Below are positions 1 through 6,480 of a DNA stretch of 9,135 nucleotides, piece by piece. A program made the translations under genes and the position numbers. This DNA is from Pseudomonadota bacterium (GTDB lineage: Bacteria; Desulfobacterota; DSM-4660; Desulfatiglandales; B25-G16), in the NCBI GenBank assembly GCA_015223015.1, contig JADFWK010000237.1:1-9135 (forward strand), in the 5' to 3' direction. Under the pieces are notes generated by a model. That model made no database searches. It was not told the origin of the DNA and saw only the letters and a program-made list of their open reading frames with translations. Each line of letters begins with the position of its first letter. Position 1 is the stretch's first letter.

Positions 1-123
1 CTCATGAATGGCCGGGATCCCAATGAGGTGATGTTTAACACAACGGGATGTTTTGACACTGGCCCGAGTTGTGGTGGGTGGGGGCATGTGGTTGTGAGAA
101 TGAGTGCCGAATTGAAGTCTTGA
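1..123 (+). CDS. 3' end of an unrecognised gene running off the left edge (partial)
   Basis: Frame 1 is the only plus-strand frame open across the first 120 bases and it ends with TGA at 121-123. It encodes about 40 residues of protein-like composition, including NGRDPNEV, a Cys-Phe-Asp-Thr-Gly-Pro-Ser-Cys segment and a GGWGHVVV run, ending in AELKS. I do not recognise the family. The opposite strand is also open here but reads as a low-quality, proline- and threonine-rich peptide. The next reading frame (143-229) also looks coding, so this could instead be the upstream piece of a single frameshifted gene. Only the tail is visible, so no function is proposed. Confidence 0.4.
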   Translation, partial: LMNGRDPNEVMFNTTGCFDTGPSCGGWGHVVVRMSAELKS

Positions 124-127
124 CCTA

Positions 128-141
128 AGAGGTTTGCCTCT
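128..141 (+). other. Small hairpin just after the left-edge stop codon
   Basis: AGAGG-TTTG-CCTCT gives a 5-bp stem with a 4-nt loop, beginning 4 bases after the TGA at 121-123. No T tract follows (the next bases are CATGGGC), so it does not meet the usual picture of an intrinsic terminator. It may be chance. Confidence 0.25.
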
Positions 142-142
142 C

Positions 143-229
143 ATGGGCGCGATGACGATCCAGAAGGCAAATTTTGAAGATTGCATTCTGGTATCAGAAA
201 ACGGCACGGCCAGAGTTCTTTCCAGGTGA
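143..229 (+). pseudogene. Short protein-like reading frame, possible frameshifted C-terminus
   Basis: Frame 2 is open from after the TGA at 110-112 to TGA at 227-229. With ATG codons at 143 and 152 it encodes about 28 residues including MTIQKANFEDCILVSENG and ending VLSR. The 'E-D-x-h-h-V-x-E-x-G' pattern followed by a hydrophobic pair resembles the C-terminal strand of M24 (pita-bread) metallopeptidases, a loose visual match only. There is no ribosome binding site ahead of either ATG. Taken with the frame 1 segment ending at 123, the simplest reading is a decayed gene whose frame is broken near 110-125. A chance open frame is equally possible. Confidence 0.25.
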
Positions 230-246
230 TTTGGTGGGGTATAGGC

Positions 247-519
247 CTATTTGCTTTTTCTTATGATGGAGCGCAGCTGCTTGCTTTCAATTCTCCATTC
301 ATCCATTTGCGCACCCCCAGAAATTATCTTTGTGATTATCTTTAGTGAATCCGACAGAGACGTGACATACGATTCTTTTATTCTGAGTGAAAAACCCCTA
401 TGTACGTATTCCTTTAGCGCACCAAAGATAGTTTCAATCAGTTCATCGTCTTCAATGGGTATATCTATGGTAAAATCCCGTGTATTCATCGACACCATAA
501 GTTCTTTTACTTCCTTCAT
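247..519 (-). CDS. Hypothetical protein, 90 aa
   Basis: This minus-strand frame starts at ATG 519 and stops at TAG 247-249. A GAGGT motif lies about 9 bases upstream of the ATG, a usable ribosome binding site. A second Met (residue 11, MNTRDF) is an alternative start. The protein has an acidic N-terminal half (IPIEDDELIETIFGALKEY, about residues 20-39) and a basic C-terminus (SIIRKSK), with no membrane segment, signal peptide or recognised motif. The overlapping plus-strand frame (251-610) is serine-rich with no obvious start signal, so I prefer the minus strand. It lies divergent from the 964-1467 gene. Function unknown; it looks like a soluble small helical protein. Confidence 0.55.
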   Translation of the reverse strand: MKEVKELMVSMNTRDFTIDIPIEDDELIETIFGALKEYVHRGFSLRIKESYVTSLSDSLKIITKIISGGAQMDEWRIESKQLRSIIRKSK

Positions 520-963
520 TTCAGCCTACCTCTTTGTTTGCGATTCGAACAGTGAGACAATGAGTAGGGGGAGCCTGATCCCATACGGTCACTGCAAGAT
601 ACTTGGTTAGTAATTTCTGTCTAGTGCATCCTTGATTAAAATTACCATTTGCAAGGGGCTTTTACCAAAAAACCCTCATTTTGTCAAGAATTAAAAAGGG
701 TTACAGATCTCTGTCGTTTCCCTGGCAGAGAAAGGCCATTAAAGGCTTCCTCGCCGCCCTGCTCATTTAAGTTCCTCGTGGATTCGAACTGGTTCAAAAC
801 TCTCTGCTTTATTTTTTACTCACCAAGTAGTATTAGAGATTGGTCATATGAGTTTGGGAGGGTACAAACCGGGGTAGATTTTTTCTGTAAGAACAGTACG
901 CATGAGAGGTCTGTAACATAGGAATTCTTGCACCTCAAACGCATATCTTCCCTCCAGTGAGGC
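520..963. other. 444-bp divergent intergenic region
   Basis: This lies between the 90-aa gene (leftward) and the 167-aa gene (rightward), so it should carry both promoters. I found one plausible leftward promoter (596-623) and no convincing rightward one. A plus-strand frame at 649-921 exists but starts with TTG, lacks a ribosome binding site and encodes a low-complexity Phe/Ser/Cys-rich peptide, so I do not call it. The 9-mer GATTCGAAC occurs twice (542-550 and 781-789). It resembles a tRNA T-loop, but neither copy is flanked by a pairing stem. Nothing else is recognisable. Confidence 0.5.
596..623 (-). promoter_or_regulatory. Candidate sigma-70-type promoter for the 90-aa gene
   Basis: On the minus strand, TAGACA (618-623) and TATCTT (596-601) are separated by 16 bases. 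They match the -35 consensus at 5 of 6 and the -10 consensus at 4 of 6 positions. The box lies about 77 bases upstream of the ATG at 519. This is a visual match only. Confidence 0.3.
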
Positions 964-1467
964 ATGTCTGTGTTGATAAAGAGATTCAAATCAAATGAAA
1001 CCGTGAATAAACTGTGGTGGTTTCACGACTCCTTCTGGCACGCTGCCCTTATTAGGGAATTGGGATCTGATCAGGCCAACCGACTGAACCTTGAGGTTTC
1101 GGAGAAAATATTCCGGATGATCACCCTGACCCTGTTACGTGAAAAGATTGTTCAAAGGCCGCACTCAATTCAAGAATTGATGTTTGTCTTCAAAACGGTC
1201 TGGAAAAATGCATTTTTTGATGAGCTTTATATAAACGAGCCCATTACCTATGACGGGGATACGGCTATTTGGACAGGAAAACAATGTCATGCCTATGATT
1301 CTCTCAGTAAGGCCAACTTGCTGGAAGGCTATGAATGTGGTTGCCAGGCCCTCAGAAATGGGGTTATGAAGGCCTTGCGCCTCAAACCAATTCACGAGAT
1401 CAAGGAAAGCCTCGTCAAAGGCGACGGCAGATGTGTTGTTAAGATCACCTTCTCCCCGAATGACTAA
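964..1467 (+). CDS. DUF6125/V4R-like small cysteine-containing protein, 167 aa
   Basis: The N-terminal third is helical with an aromatic cluster (LWWFHDSFWHAAL, residues 17-29). The C-terminal part has spaced cysteines (C108, C125, C127, C157) in the frame YECGCQALRNG...HEIKESLVKGDGRC followed by a beta-strand. This 'CxC...R.G...ESL..GD.RC' pattern resembles the DUF6125, ATC-hydrolase-like and V4R (4-vinyl reductase) ligand-binding families, which are of mostly unknown function. The assignment is from memory of the pattern. An in-frame TGA at 958-960 fixes the upstream limit. ATG 964 sits only one base after GTGAGG, so GTG 970, seven bases after it, may be the true start. The gene is a lone plus-strand gene overlapping the DUF433 remnant tail to tail. 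Confidence 0.65.
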   Translation: MSVLIKRFKSNETVNKLWWFHDSFWHAALIRELGSDQANRLNLEVSEKIFRMITLTLLREKIVQRPHSIQELMFVFKTVWKNAFFDELYINEPITYDGDTAIWTGKQCHAYDSLSKANLLEGYECGCQALRNGVMKALRLKPIHEIKESLVKGDGRCVVKITFSPND

Positions 1468-1642
1468 ATAGGTCACCCGCCAGTGTGAAGCGCTGAACCT
1501 GGGTTAGATTGAGATAGGGGTGACCGCCTATGATTACATCTGGAGAGTGGCCAAGTACTTCATATTCTATCGCGATATCTATAACCCGGGTCCTGGTACC
1601 TTCAATGATGGGGCTGCCATTGCATACATCCTCTTTTTTCAC
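1445..1642 (-). pseudogene. DUF433 antitoxin-like domain, probable remnant
   Basis: The 65-residue frame contains the DUF433 signature VCNGSPIIEGTRTRV...GHSPDVIIGGHPYLNLTQV, the winged-helix-like domain often encoded beside PIN-like DUF5615 toxins. It looks broken at both ends. The reading frame and family-like residues (NHPFI) continue upstream of the GTG at 1642 to a stop at 1709-1711, yet there is no ATG and no ribosome binding site. After LNLTQV (about 1485) the expected 'DALxYY' helix is replaced by unrelated residues ending in SGRR. The frame runs 23 bases into the convergent 964-1467 gene. No DUF5615 partner lies nearby. It could still be a short expressed orphan. Confidence 0.6.
1471..1525. 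repeat. 8-bp inverted repeat at the junction of two convergent genes
   Basis: GGTCACCC (1471-1478) and GGGTGACC (1518-1525) are perfect inverted copies 39 bases apart. They bracket the point where DUF433 similarity stops, and begin three bases after the stop codon of the 167-aa gene. This could be a weak bidirectional structure, a rearrangement scar or chance. Confidence 0.35.
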
Positions 1643-1735
1643 AATAAAGGGATGGTTGGTAATTACTTTTTTGAAAGTGTGATAAGGGCCAAGGCTTTGA
1701 TCTTTAATTTACCATACTATCTCAGGTATTCTCCC
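1643..1735. other. Gap between exonuclease gene and DUF433 remnant
   Basis: These 93 bases follow the stop codon (TAG, 1736-1738) of the exonuclease gene. I see no strong hairpin with a T tract, so no intrinsic terminator is evident for the alaS-containing transcript here. Part of the gap (1643-1708) is an open extension of the DUF433 frame. Confidence 0.4.
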
Positions 1736-2506
1736 CTAAACGCCCTTTTCTGCCCCCCGTTGTTTATTAGAGGGAAGCAACTGACTCTTCATCTCCTCGT
1801 ATCCTCTTTCCATCAAGGGCTCAAGGTCAACAATATCTGCGGTGTTATAGAGGATGAGGCGTTCCAGCGCGCTTTCATCTCCCGACTGGTAAGCGTCCCA
1901 CATCAAAACAGCATCATAACCATCCATTCCGTCAATGGCAGAGTCACGAGAAAGGCCAAAGGATTTTTCAATCGCCTTGAGACCGCCTCTATAGCCCAGC
2001 CTCTTCAGGAAAAACCTGAGATCGATATGGGCGGGGGGCAGTGAGATGTGTGGAAATTGCCTCCTGATAAAGGGTAAATCAAACTGGGAGCCATTAAAGG
2101 TGATGACCAATTCATAGGGTGCTATTGCCAGTTCAAATTCATCTAGGTTTATACCTTGCACAAAGGTCTTTACCCCTTGGCTGTCATAGATGCCAATAAG
2201 GGTAATCTCGTCGATGCCCTGGTAAAACCCACTTGTTTCAATGTCCAGGTACACAGCCTTATGCTTGAAATTGTAGAACGTTCGCCACAGATCCCCGGGG
2301 GATAGTCTATCCACGAAAAAATGGATATTGTCCCTGTTTTCGATTGAGGCCTCCAGATTCTCACGTACAAAGGTGTTGTGTGGTTGGGATAGGTGTGTCT
2401 CGTTAGTAGTTAAGAAATCTCTCCAGGTAAGGAGGCCCTTTGTCCAGAGGTGCTGCTCGGTCTTTGGACCAATGCCGGGAATGTGGATAAAGGTGTGCTC
2501 AAGCAA
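1736..2506 (-). CDS. HhH motif plus RNase H-like DEDDy 3'-5' exonuclease domain (YprB-type), 256 aa
   Basis: The N-terminus carries a helix-hairpin-helix DNA-binding motif (HIPGIGPKTEQHL, residues 8-20). The core is an RNase H-like exonuclease fold. Motif I is YLDIETSGF (D88, E90), motif II is ITFNGSQFDLPFI (N138, D143) and motif III is YNTADIVDL (Y220, D224), so all DEDDy metal ligands are present. The family is the YprB/RNase_H_2 group of presumed single-strand or structure-specific nucleases. The specific substrate is unknown. The start is TTG 2506, with AAGGA about 12 bases upstream; the protein begins right at the HhH, as expected for the family. It overlaps the MBL stub by 8 bases, suggesting coupled translation downstream of recA-alaS and a role in nucleic acid repair (inference). 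Confidence 0.85.
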   Translation of the reverse strand: MLEHTFIHIPGIGPKTEQHLWTKGLLTWRDFLTTNETHLSQPHNTFVRENLEASIENRDNIHFFVDRLSPGDLWRTFYNFKHKAVYLDIETSGFYQGIDEITLIGIYDSQGVKTFVQGINLDEFELAIAPYELVITFNGSQFDLPFIRRQFPHISLPPAHIDLRFFLKRLGYRGGLKAIEKSFGLSRDSAIDGMDGYDAVLMWDAYQSGDESALERLILYNTADIVDLEPLMERGYEEMKSQLLPSNKQRGAEKGV

Positions 2507-2714
2507 ATGATTGTTCCTTTTTCAGTTCACCACAGCCCTTGAGGTTAAGTATGGTATCGCCAGAGATAAGCATTTTTTCCTCCCGATCGTAAAAACAGAT
2601 GCTGTCATGGGTGTGTCCGGGGGTCTCAATGAGATCCCAGTGGGGGAGGGAGGGTATCTGTTTACCTTGTTGCAGTGTGCATTCGGCTGTGTTTTGAGCT
2701 TTGGAATTTATCAT
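2499..2714 (-). pseudogene. Truncated metallo-beta-lactamase-fold stub, 71 aa
   Basis: The frame encodes the middle of an MBL-fold hydrolase. LIETPGHTHDSICFYD (residues 28-43) holds the motif 3 histidine (H34) and MLISGDTILN holds the motif 4 aspartate (D53). The HxHxDH metal motif that should precede them and the final histidine that should follow are absent, so it cannot bind a normal dimetal site. The usual family length is well over 200 residues. ATG at 2714 overlaps the alaS stop as ATGA, and the 3' end overlaps the TTG start of the nuclease gene by 8 bases. I read it as the relic of a deleted gene, possibly kept because translation passes through it. A functional microprotein is possible but less likely. 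Confidence 0.65.
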
Positions 2715-5347
2715 TTGAGAATAATATCATAAACCTTAGAGAGGGCCTTTTTCAGCTCAGATACCTTTGTTCCACCGCCCTCTGCCATATCTTTTCTTCC
2801 GCCACCTCTTCCCCCAACTAATACAGACAACTCTTTTATGATGTTTCCAGCATTGAATCTAGTTAATAGATCGGGGGTGACCCTACACTGCAGAAAGACC
2901 TTATCCTTATCTCTGGCACCGAGCACGATTATTCCAGACTCCAGTTTATCCCTGAGGTGGTCGCCAAAGTCTCTCAGGTCTTTCGGGTTATCTGCTGCTA
3001 CTTCCTGGCTGATGACTTTAACACCGTTCACCTCACGAGCAGTAGTGATTATATCCTCGGACTGTTTCGTTGCCAGTCTGGCCTTGAGGGATTCTATCTC
3101 GCGCTCTTTTTGTTTTTGGATATCGATGAAATGCTCGACTCGTGTAGCAAGCTGATCAGGGGTGGTTTTGAGGAGGCCCGATACCGCCTTAAGATTGTCT
3201 ACCTCCTTTTGTATTTCCCGAATAGCTCCTTCTCCGGTGAGACCTTCAATTCTCCTGATGCCGGATGCAACTGCCCCTTCACTCACCAAAAAGAAGACAC
3301 CTATCTCTCCTGTTGACTTAACGTGAGTTCCTCCGCAGAGCTCCTGGCTCAGTCCATCCCCAATAGTCAAAACCCTCACCTGATCACCATACCGTTCTTC
3401 GAACAAGGCAATTGCATCGAGTTCAAAGGCCTCATCTCGTGGCATGATGCGGGTTGTAACAGGGAGGTTCTTTTGTATATTGAGATTTACCAGCATCTCA
3501 AGCTCTTTTAATCTCTCAGGCGTTATCTGTGCAAAATGGGTGAAATCAAATCTCATCCTTTCAGGTCCCACAAAAGATCCTGCTTGTTTCACATGTTCCC
3601 CAAGGGTTTGCCTTAATGCAGCCTGAAGGAGGTGCGTTGCCGTGTGATTGTGGGCAATACTATTCCTCCTTTTTTCGTCAACCATCGCTTTAACGGTATC
3701 CCCCGGGGACAGCATACCCTCAATAAGCTTCCCCTTATGGATAATAAGATTCGCAGGGTACCGGAGGCTATCTTCAATTTCAACCCTACAAGAATCACCA
3801 GCTATCCACCCGGTATCCCCAATCTGACCACCGGCTTCACCGTAGAAGGGGGTTCGATCAAGGATAATCTCTACCTGATCCCCTGCACGGGCCGAATCAA
3901 TCTCCTTACCGTCTTGTAAGAGAGATATCACCTTTGCCTGTGCCATTAACGTTTCATAGCCCAGGAATTGGCATTCCACACCGCTCGCATCAAGTCTTCT
4001 GTAAATCTCCGGTATTTCTTCTTGCCCACTTCCCTTCCAGCTTCTCTGAGAGGCAGCCCTTTGCTCTGCCATGGCTTGATCAAATCCCACAAGGTCTACC
4101 GTCAGATCCTCGTCTCGGGCTATATCCTTAACCAGGTCTGGGGGGAAACCATAGGTGTCGTAGAGCCTGAAGGCTAACCCTCCAGGGATAATCGACTGCC
4201 CTTTGGTGCGTAACCCGTCGATCTCTTCCTTCAAAACCGAAAGACCGTGGAAGAGGGTGTCCTCAAACCGTTTTTCCTCATTGATCACCACTTCGTCAAC
4301 AAATCTTCTGGATTGCTGTAACTCCGGGTAGTCGGGGCCCATTACCTCAACAACCGTGTCTGTCAAACGATGCAGAAAGGTGCCTTTGATTCCAAGGATT
4401 TGGCCGTATCTGAGAGCCCGCCTAATGACCCGCCTGAGAACGTAGCCCCTCCCCTCATTTGACGGCATAATGCCGTCGGCTATCAGGAAGGCAGCAGCCC
4501 GGCAGTGATCTGCAAGCACCCTGAAGGAAATGTCGCATTTTGCATCCTGGCCATATCTGGATCCTGCCAATTCCTCAATGAGTTTGATAATATCGGAGAA
4601 GAGGTCTGTATCGTAGTTCGAATACACACCCTGCAAGACCGCAGCCAGTCTCTCTAAACCCATACCGGTATCTATATTCGGCTTAGGAAGAGGGATAAGC
4701 GAGCCATCAGGTTCTCTATTGAACTGGGTAAAGACCAGGTTCCACAACTCTAGATATCTGTCGCAGTCACACCCTACCTTGCAGGTAGACTTGCCACATC
4801 CTACCTCGGGACCCTGATCAATATACACCTCCGAGCATGGGCCGCACGGGCCGGTGTCTCCCATGGACCAGAAGTTGTCCTCTTCTCCAAATCTGGTGAT
4901 CCTCTCATGAGGTACACCTATGTGTTCGTTCCAGATTTTGTATGCTTCATCATCATCCGTGTAGATTGAGACCCAGAGTTTGTCTTCTGGCAAGCCATAT
5001 CCTACGGTCAGGAGTTCCCATGCCATCTCGATGGCTTCTTCTTTGAAATAATCGCCAAAGGAGAAGTTACCCAGCATTTCAAAGAAGGTGTGGTGCCTGT
5101 TGGTATAACCTACCTCATCGAGATCATTATGTTTTCCTCCCGCCCTGACGCATTTTTGTGAGCTGGCGGCCCGTGTATATCCCCTCTTTTCAAGGCCGAG
5201 GAATAGATTCTTGAATGGCACCATGCCGGCATTAGTAAAGAGGAGGGTAGGGTCATCCTTGGGCACTAGTGAGGAGCTTTTTACGACCTCGTGGCCATGA
5301 TCTCTAAAGTATTGTAAGAATTTCTCTCTGATTCCTCTACTATCCAT
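2711..5347 (-). CDS. alaS: Alanine--tRNA ligase (AlaRS), 878 aa
   Basis: Charges tRNA-Ala with alanine in the cytoplasm and hydrolyses mischarged Ser- or Gly-tRNA. The length is typical. The N-terminal class II catalytic core includes the motif 2 region near RHHTFFEMLGNFSFGDY (residues 84-100) and motif 3 GMGLERL (228-234). A four-cysteine insert (C184, C189, C193, C195) just before DRYLELWNLVF is common in bacterial AlaRS. The editing domain has the zinc motif HNHTATH (H568, H572) and CGGTH (C671, H675). The C-terminal DHHA1-type C-Ala domain carries the GGRGGGRKDMAEGGG loop (846-860). The start is ATG 5347, 16 bases after recA, with no strong ribosome binding site, so it may depend on reinitiation from recA. 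The stop overlaps the next start as ATGA. No frame damage is seen. Confidence 0.98.
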   Translation of the reverse strand: MDSRGIREKFLQYFRDHGHEVVKSSSLVPKDDPTLLFTNAGMVPFKNLFLGLEKRGYTRAASSQKCVRAGGKHNDLDEVGYTNRHHTFFEMLGNFSFGDYFKEEAIEMAWELLTVGYGLPEDKLWVSIYTDDDEAYKIWNEHIGVPHERITRFGEEDNFWSMGDTGPCGPCSEVYIDQGPEVGCGKSTCKVGCDCDRYLELWNLVFTQFNREPDGSLIPLPKPNIDTGMGLERLAAVLQGVYSNYDTDLFSDIIKLIEELAGSRYGQDAKCDISFRVLADHCRAAAFLIADGIMPSNEGRGYVLRRVIRRALRYGQILGIKGTFLHRLTDTVVEVMGPDYPELQQSRRFVDEVVINEEKRFEDTLFHGLSVLKEEIDGLRTKGQSIIPGGLAFRLYDTYGFPPDLVKDIARDEDLTVDLVGFDQAMAEQRAASQRSWKGSGQEEIPEIYRRLDASGVECQFLGYETLMAQAKVISLLQDGKEIDSARAGDQVEIILDRTPFYGEAGGQIGDTGWIAGDSCRVEIEDSLRYPANLIIHKGKLIEGMLSPGDTVKAMVDEKRRNSIAHNHTATHLLQAALRQTLGEHVKQAGSFVGPERMRFDFTHFAQITPERLKELEMLVNLNIQKNLPVTTRIMPRDEAFELDAIALFEERYGDQVRVLTIGDGLSQELCGGTHVKSTGEIGVFFLVSEGAVASGIRRIEGLTGEGAIREIQKEVDNLKAVSGLLKTTPDQLATRVEHFIDIQKQKEREIESLKARLATKQSEDIITTAREVNGVKVISQEVAADNPKDLRDFGDHLRDKLESGIIVLGARDKDKVFLQCRVTPDLLTRFNAGNIIKELSVLVGGRGGGRKDMAEGGGTKVSELKKALSKVYDIILK

Positions 5348-5363
5348 AGGTCATTCACTTGTA

Positions 5364-6407
5364 CTATTCTGGTGCGTTATCGGTTTCGGTTTGTGAAGAA
5401 TCTCTTTTTTCACTGAGGCCAAGTTTTGCCTTTACCTTCTCAGAGACATCATTTACTACATCTGGATGCTCGCTCAAAAACCTTCGAACGTTTTCCCTTC
5501 CTTGGCCAATCCGTTCCTCATGAAATGAGTACCAGGCGCCACTCTTCTCCACGATATCTAGTTCAACACCAAGATCTAGCAGGTCTCCTTCCTTTGATAT
5601 GCCAGTACCAAAGATGAGGTCAAACTCGGCTTGTCTGAAGGGAGGAGCAATCTTATTTTTTACTACCTTGACCCTGGTTCTGTTGCCGATTGTTTTGTCA
5701 CCATCCTGTATCGAGCCTATCCTTCGGATGTCGAGGCGTTGTGTTGCGTAAAACTTGAGCGCGTTCCCGCCGGTGGTAGTCTCTGGGTTTCCAAACATCA
5801 CCCCGATTTTCATCCGGATCTGGTTGATAAAGATAACGCAAGTCATCGATCTGTTAATGCTTGCTGCCAATTTTCTGAGGGCCTTGGACATGAGTCTGGC
5901 CTGCAGTCCAATCTGCTGATCTCCCATTTCTCCCTCAATCTCTGCCCGTGGAACAAGGGCTGCAACAGAATCGATGACCAACGCATCGATAGCCCCGCTC
6001 CGCACCAGGATTTCTGCTATGTCCAGTGCCTGCTCCCCGCTGTCCGGTTGGGATACCAGCAGGGAATCAACTTTTACGCCGAGTCTTTTGGCATAGGAGA
6101 GATCAAGGGCATGTTCGGCATCTATAAAGGCAGCAATCCCATCCTTGGCCTGCGCTTCTGCAATAATGTGGAGGCCCAGGGTAGTTTTTCCTGATGATTC
6201 AGGACCAAAGATCTCAATCACTCTTCCCCGAGGTACACCACCCAGACCAAGGGCGTAATCCAGGGCAAGGGAGCCTGTAGAGATGACAGGAATGTCTATA
6301 ACTGCCCCATCTTGCCCCAACTTCATTATCGATCCTCGCCCATATTGCTTTTCAATCTGTGAAATGGCGAGACCTACAGATTTTTCCTTTTCCGAATCTA
6401 CTGCCAT
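5364..6407 (-). CDS. recA: RecA recombinase, 347 aa
   Basis: ATP-dependent strand exchange in homologous recombination, and coprotease for LexA cleavage in the SOS response. The Walker A loop is GPESSGKT (residues 68-75), the catalytic glutamate is in DAEHA (E98), and Walker B is ALVIDS (142-147). The DNA-binding loop L2 region lies near [10 protein letters not shown] (205-214), and the C-terminal domain runs through EEKSGAW-like [21 protein letters not shown] (286-306, long motif given by position). Start ATG 6407 has a strong AAGGGGG ribosome binding site about 7 bases upstream. A 73-bp gap separates it from thpR, the largest in the cluster, so recA probably has its own promoter in addition to read-through. 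recX, often found next to recA, is absent. Confidence 0.98.
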   Translation of the reverse strand: MAVDSEKEKSVGLAISQIEKQYGRGSIMKLGQDGAVIDIPVISTGSLALDYALGLGGVPRGRVIEIFGPESSGKTTLGLHIIAEAQAKDGIAAFIDAEHALDLSYAKRLGVKVDSLLVSQPDSGEQALDIAEILVRSGAIDALVIDSVAALVPRAEIEGEMGDQQIGLQARLMSKALRKLAASINRSMTCVIFINQIRMKIGVMFGNPETTTGGNALKFYATQRLDIRRIGSIQDGDKTIGNRTRVKVVKNKIAPPFRQAEFDLIFGTGISKEGDLLDLGVELDIVEKSGAWYSFHEERIGQGRENVRRFLSEHPDVVNDVSEKVKAKLGLSEKRDSSQTETDNAPE

Positions 6408-6480
6408 GATAATCCCCCTTCACTAAAGTCTGCTGTAACCATTCAGCCCCTATAAACACTGGTGAACGGTTAGAGCCTGA
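6408..6480 (-). promoter_or_regulatory. Presumed recA control region
   Basis: This is the only sizeable gap inside the cluster. It ends with the recA ribosome binding site (AAGGGGG). It contains an imperfect inverted repeat (6436-6445 with 6463-6472). I cannot identify a good -35/-10 pair or a known LexA box. A CTG-N11-CAG on the minus strand is one base too long for the E. coli-type SOS box. Confidence 0.4.
6436..6472. repeat. Operator-like inverted repeat upstream of recA
   Basis: TAACCATTCA (6436-6445) and TGAACGGTTA (6463-6472) are inverted copies matching at 9 of 10 positions, with a 17-bp AT-containing spacer. The repeat lies 29-65 bases upstream of the recA start, where a dimeric repressor site would be expected. 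Its resemblance to LexA sites of any one lineage is unproven. Confidence 0.4.

Noticed and set aside
251..610. Plus-strand 119-residue frame
   Set aside because: It is antisense to the 90-aa minus-strand gene, is very rich in serine and isoleucine, and lacks a ribosome binding site.
722..740. Sigma-54 -24/-12 promoter suggested by a GGCAGAGAAAGG segment
   Set aside because: The second element reads CC, not GC, at the required 10-base spacing, and the TTGC context is missing.
542..789. Two GATTCGAAC copies resembling tRNA T-loops or attachment-site cores
   Set aside because: Neither copy has pairing T-stem or acceptor arms on either strand; a 9-mer with a TTCGAA core can recur by chance.
649..921. 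Plus-strand 90-residue frame in the divergent gap
   Set aside because: It has a TTG start, no ribosome binding site, and Phe/Ser/Cys-rich composition typical of non-coding AT-rich sequence.
1165..1476. Minus-strand 103-residue frame beginning MTYLVIRGEG, considered as a toxin partner of DUF433
   Set aside because: It is fully antisense to the better-supported 167-aa plus-strand gene and shows no PIN-like or other toxin motif.
1520..2044. Plus-strand 174-residue open frame
   Set aside because: It lies antisense to the DUF433 remnant and the DEDDy nuclease, whose motifs are clear; composition is not protein-like.
2711..5347. Four-cysteine insert in AlaRS as a novel domain
   Set aside because: A CxxxxC...CxC insert before the DRYLELWNLVF segment is common in bacterial AlaRS proteins.
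6431..6447. E. coli-type SOS box upstream of recA
   Set aside because: The minus strand gives CTG-N11-CAG, one base longer than the required CTG-N10-CAG, without the usual AT-rich alternating core.
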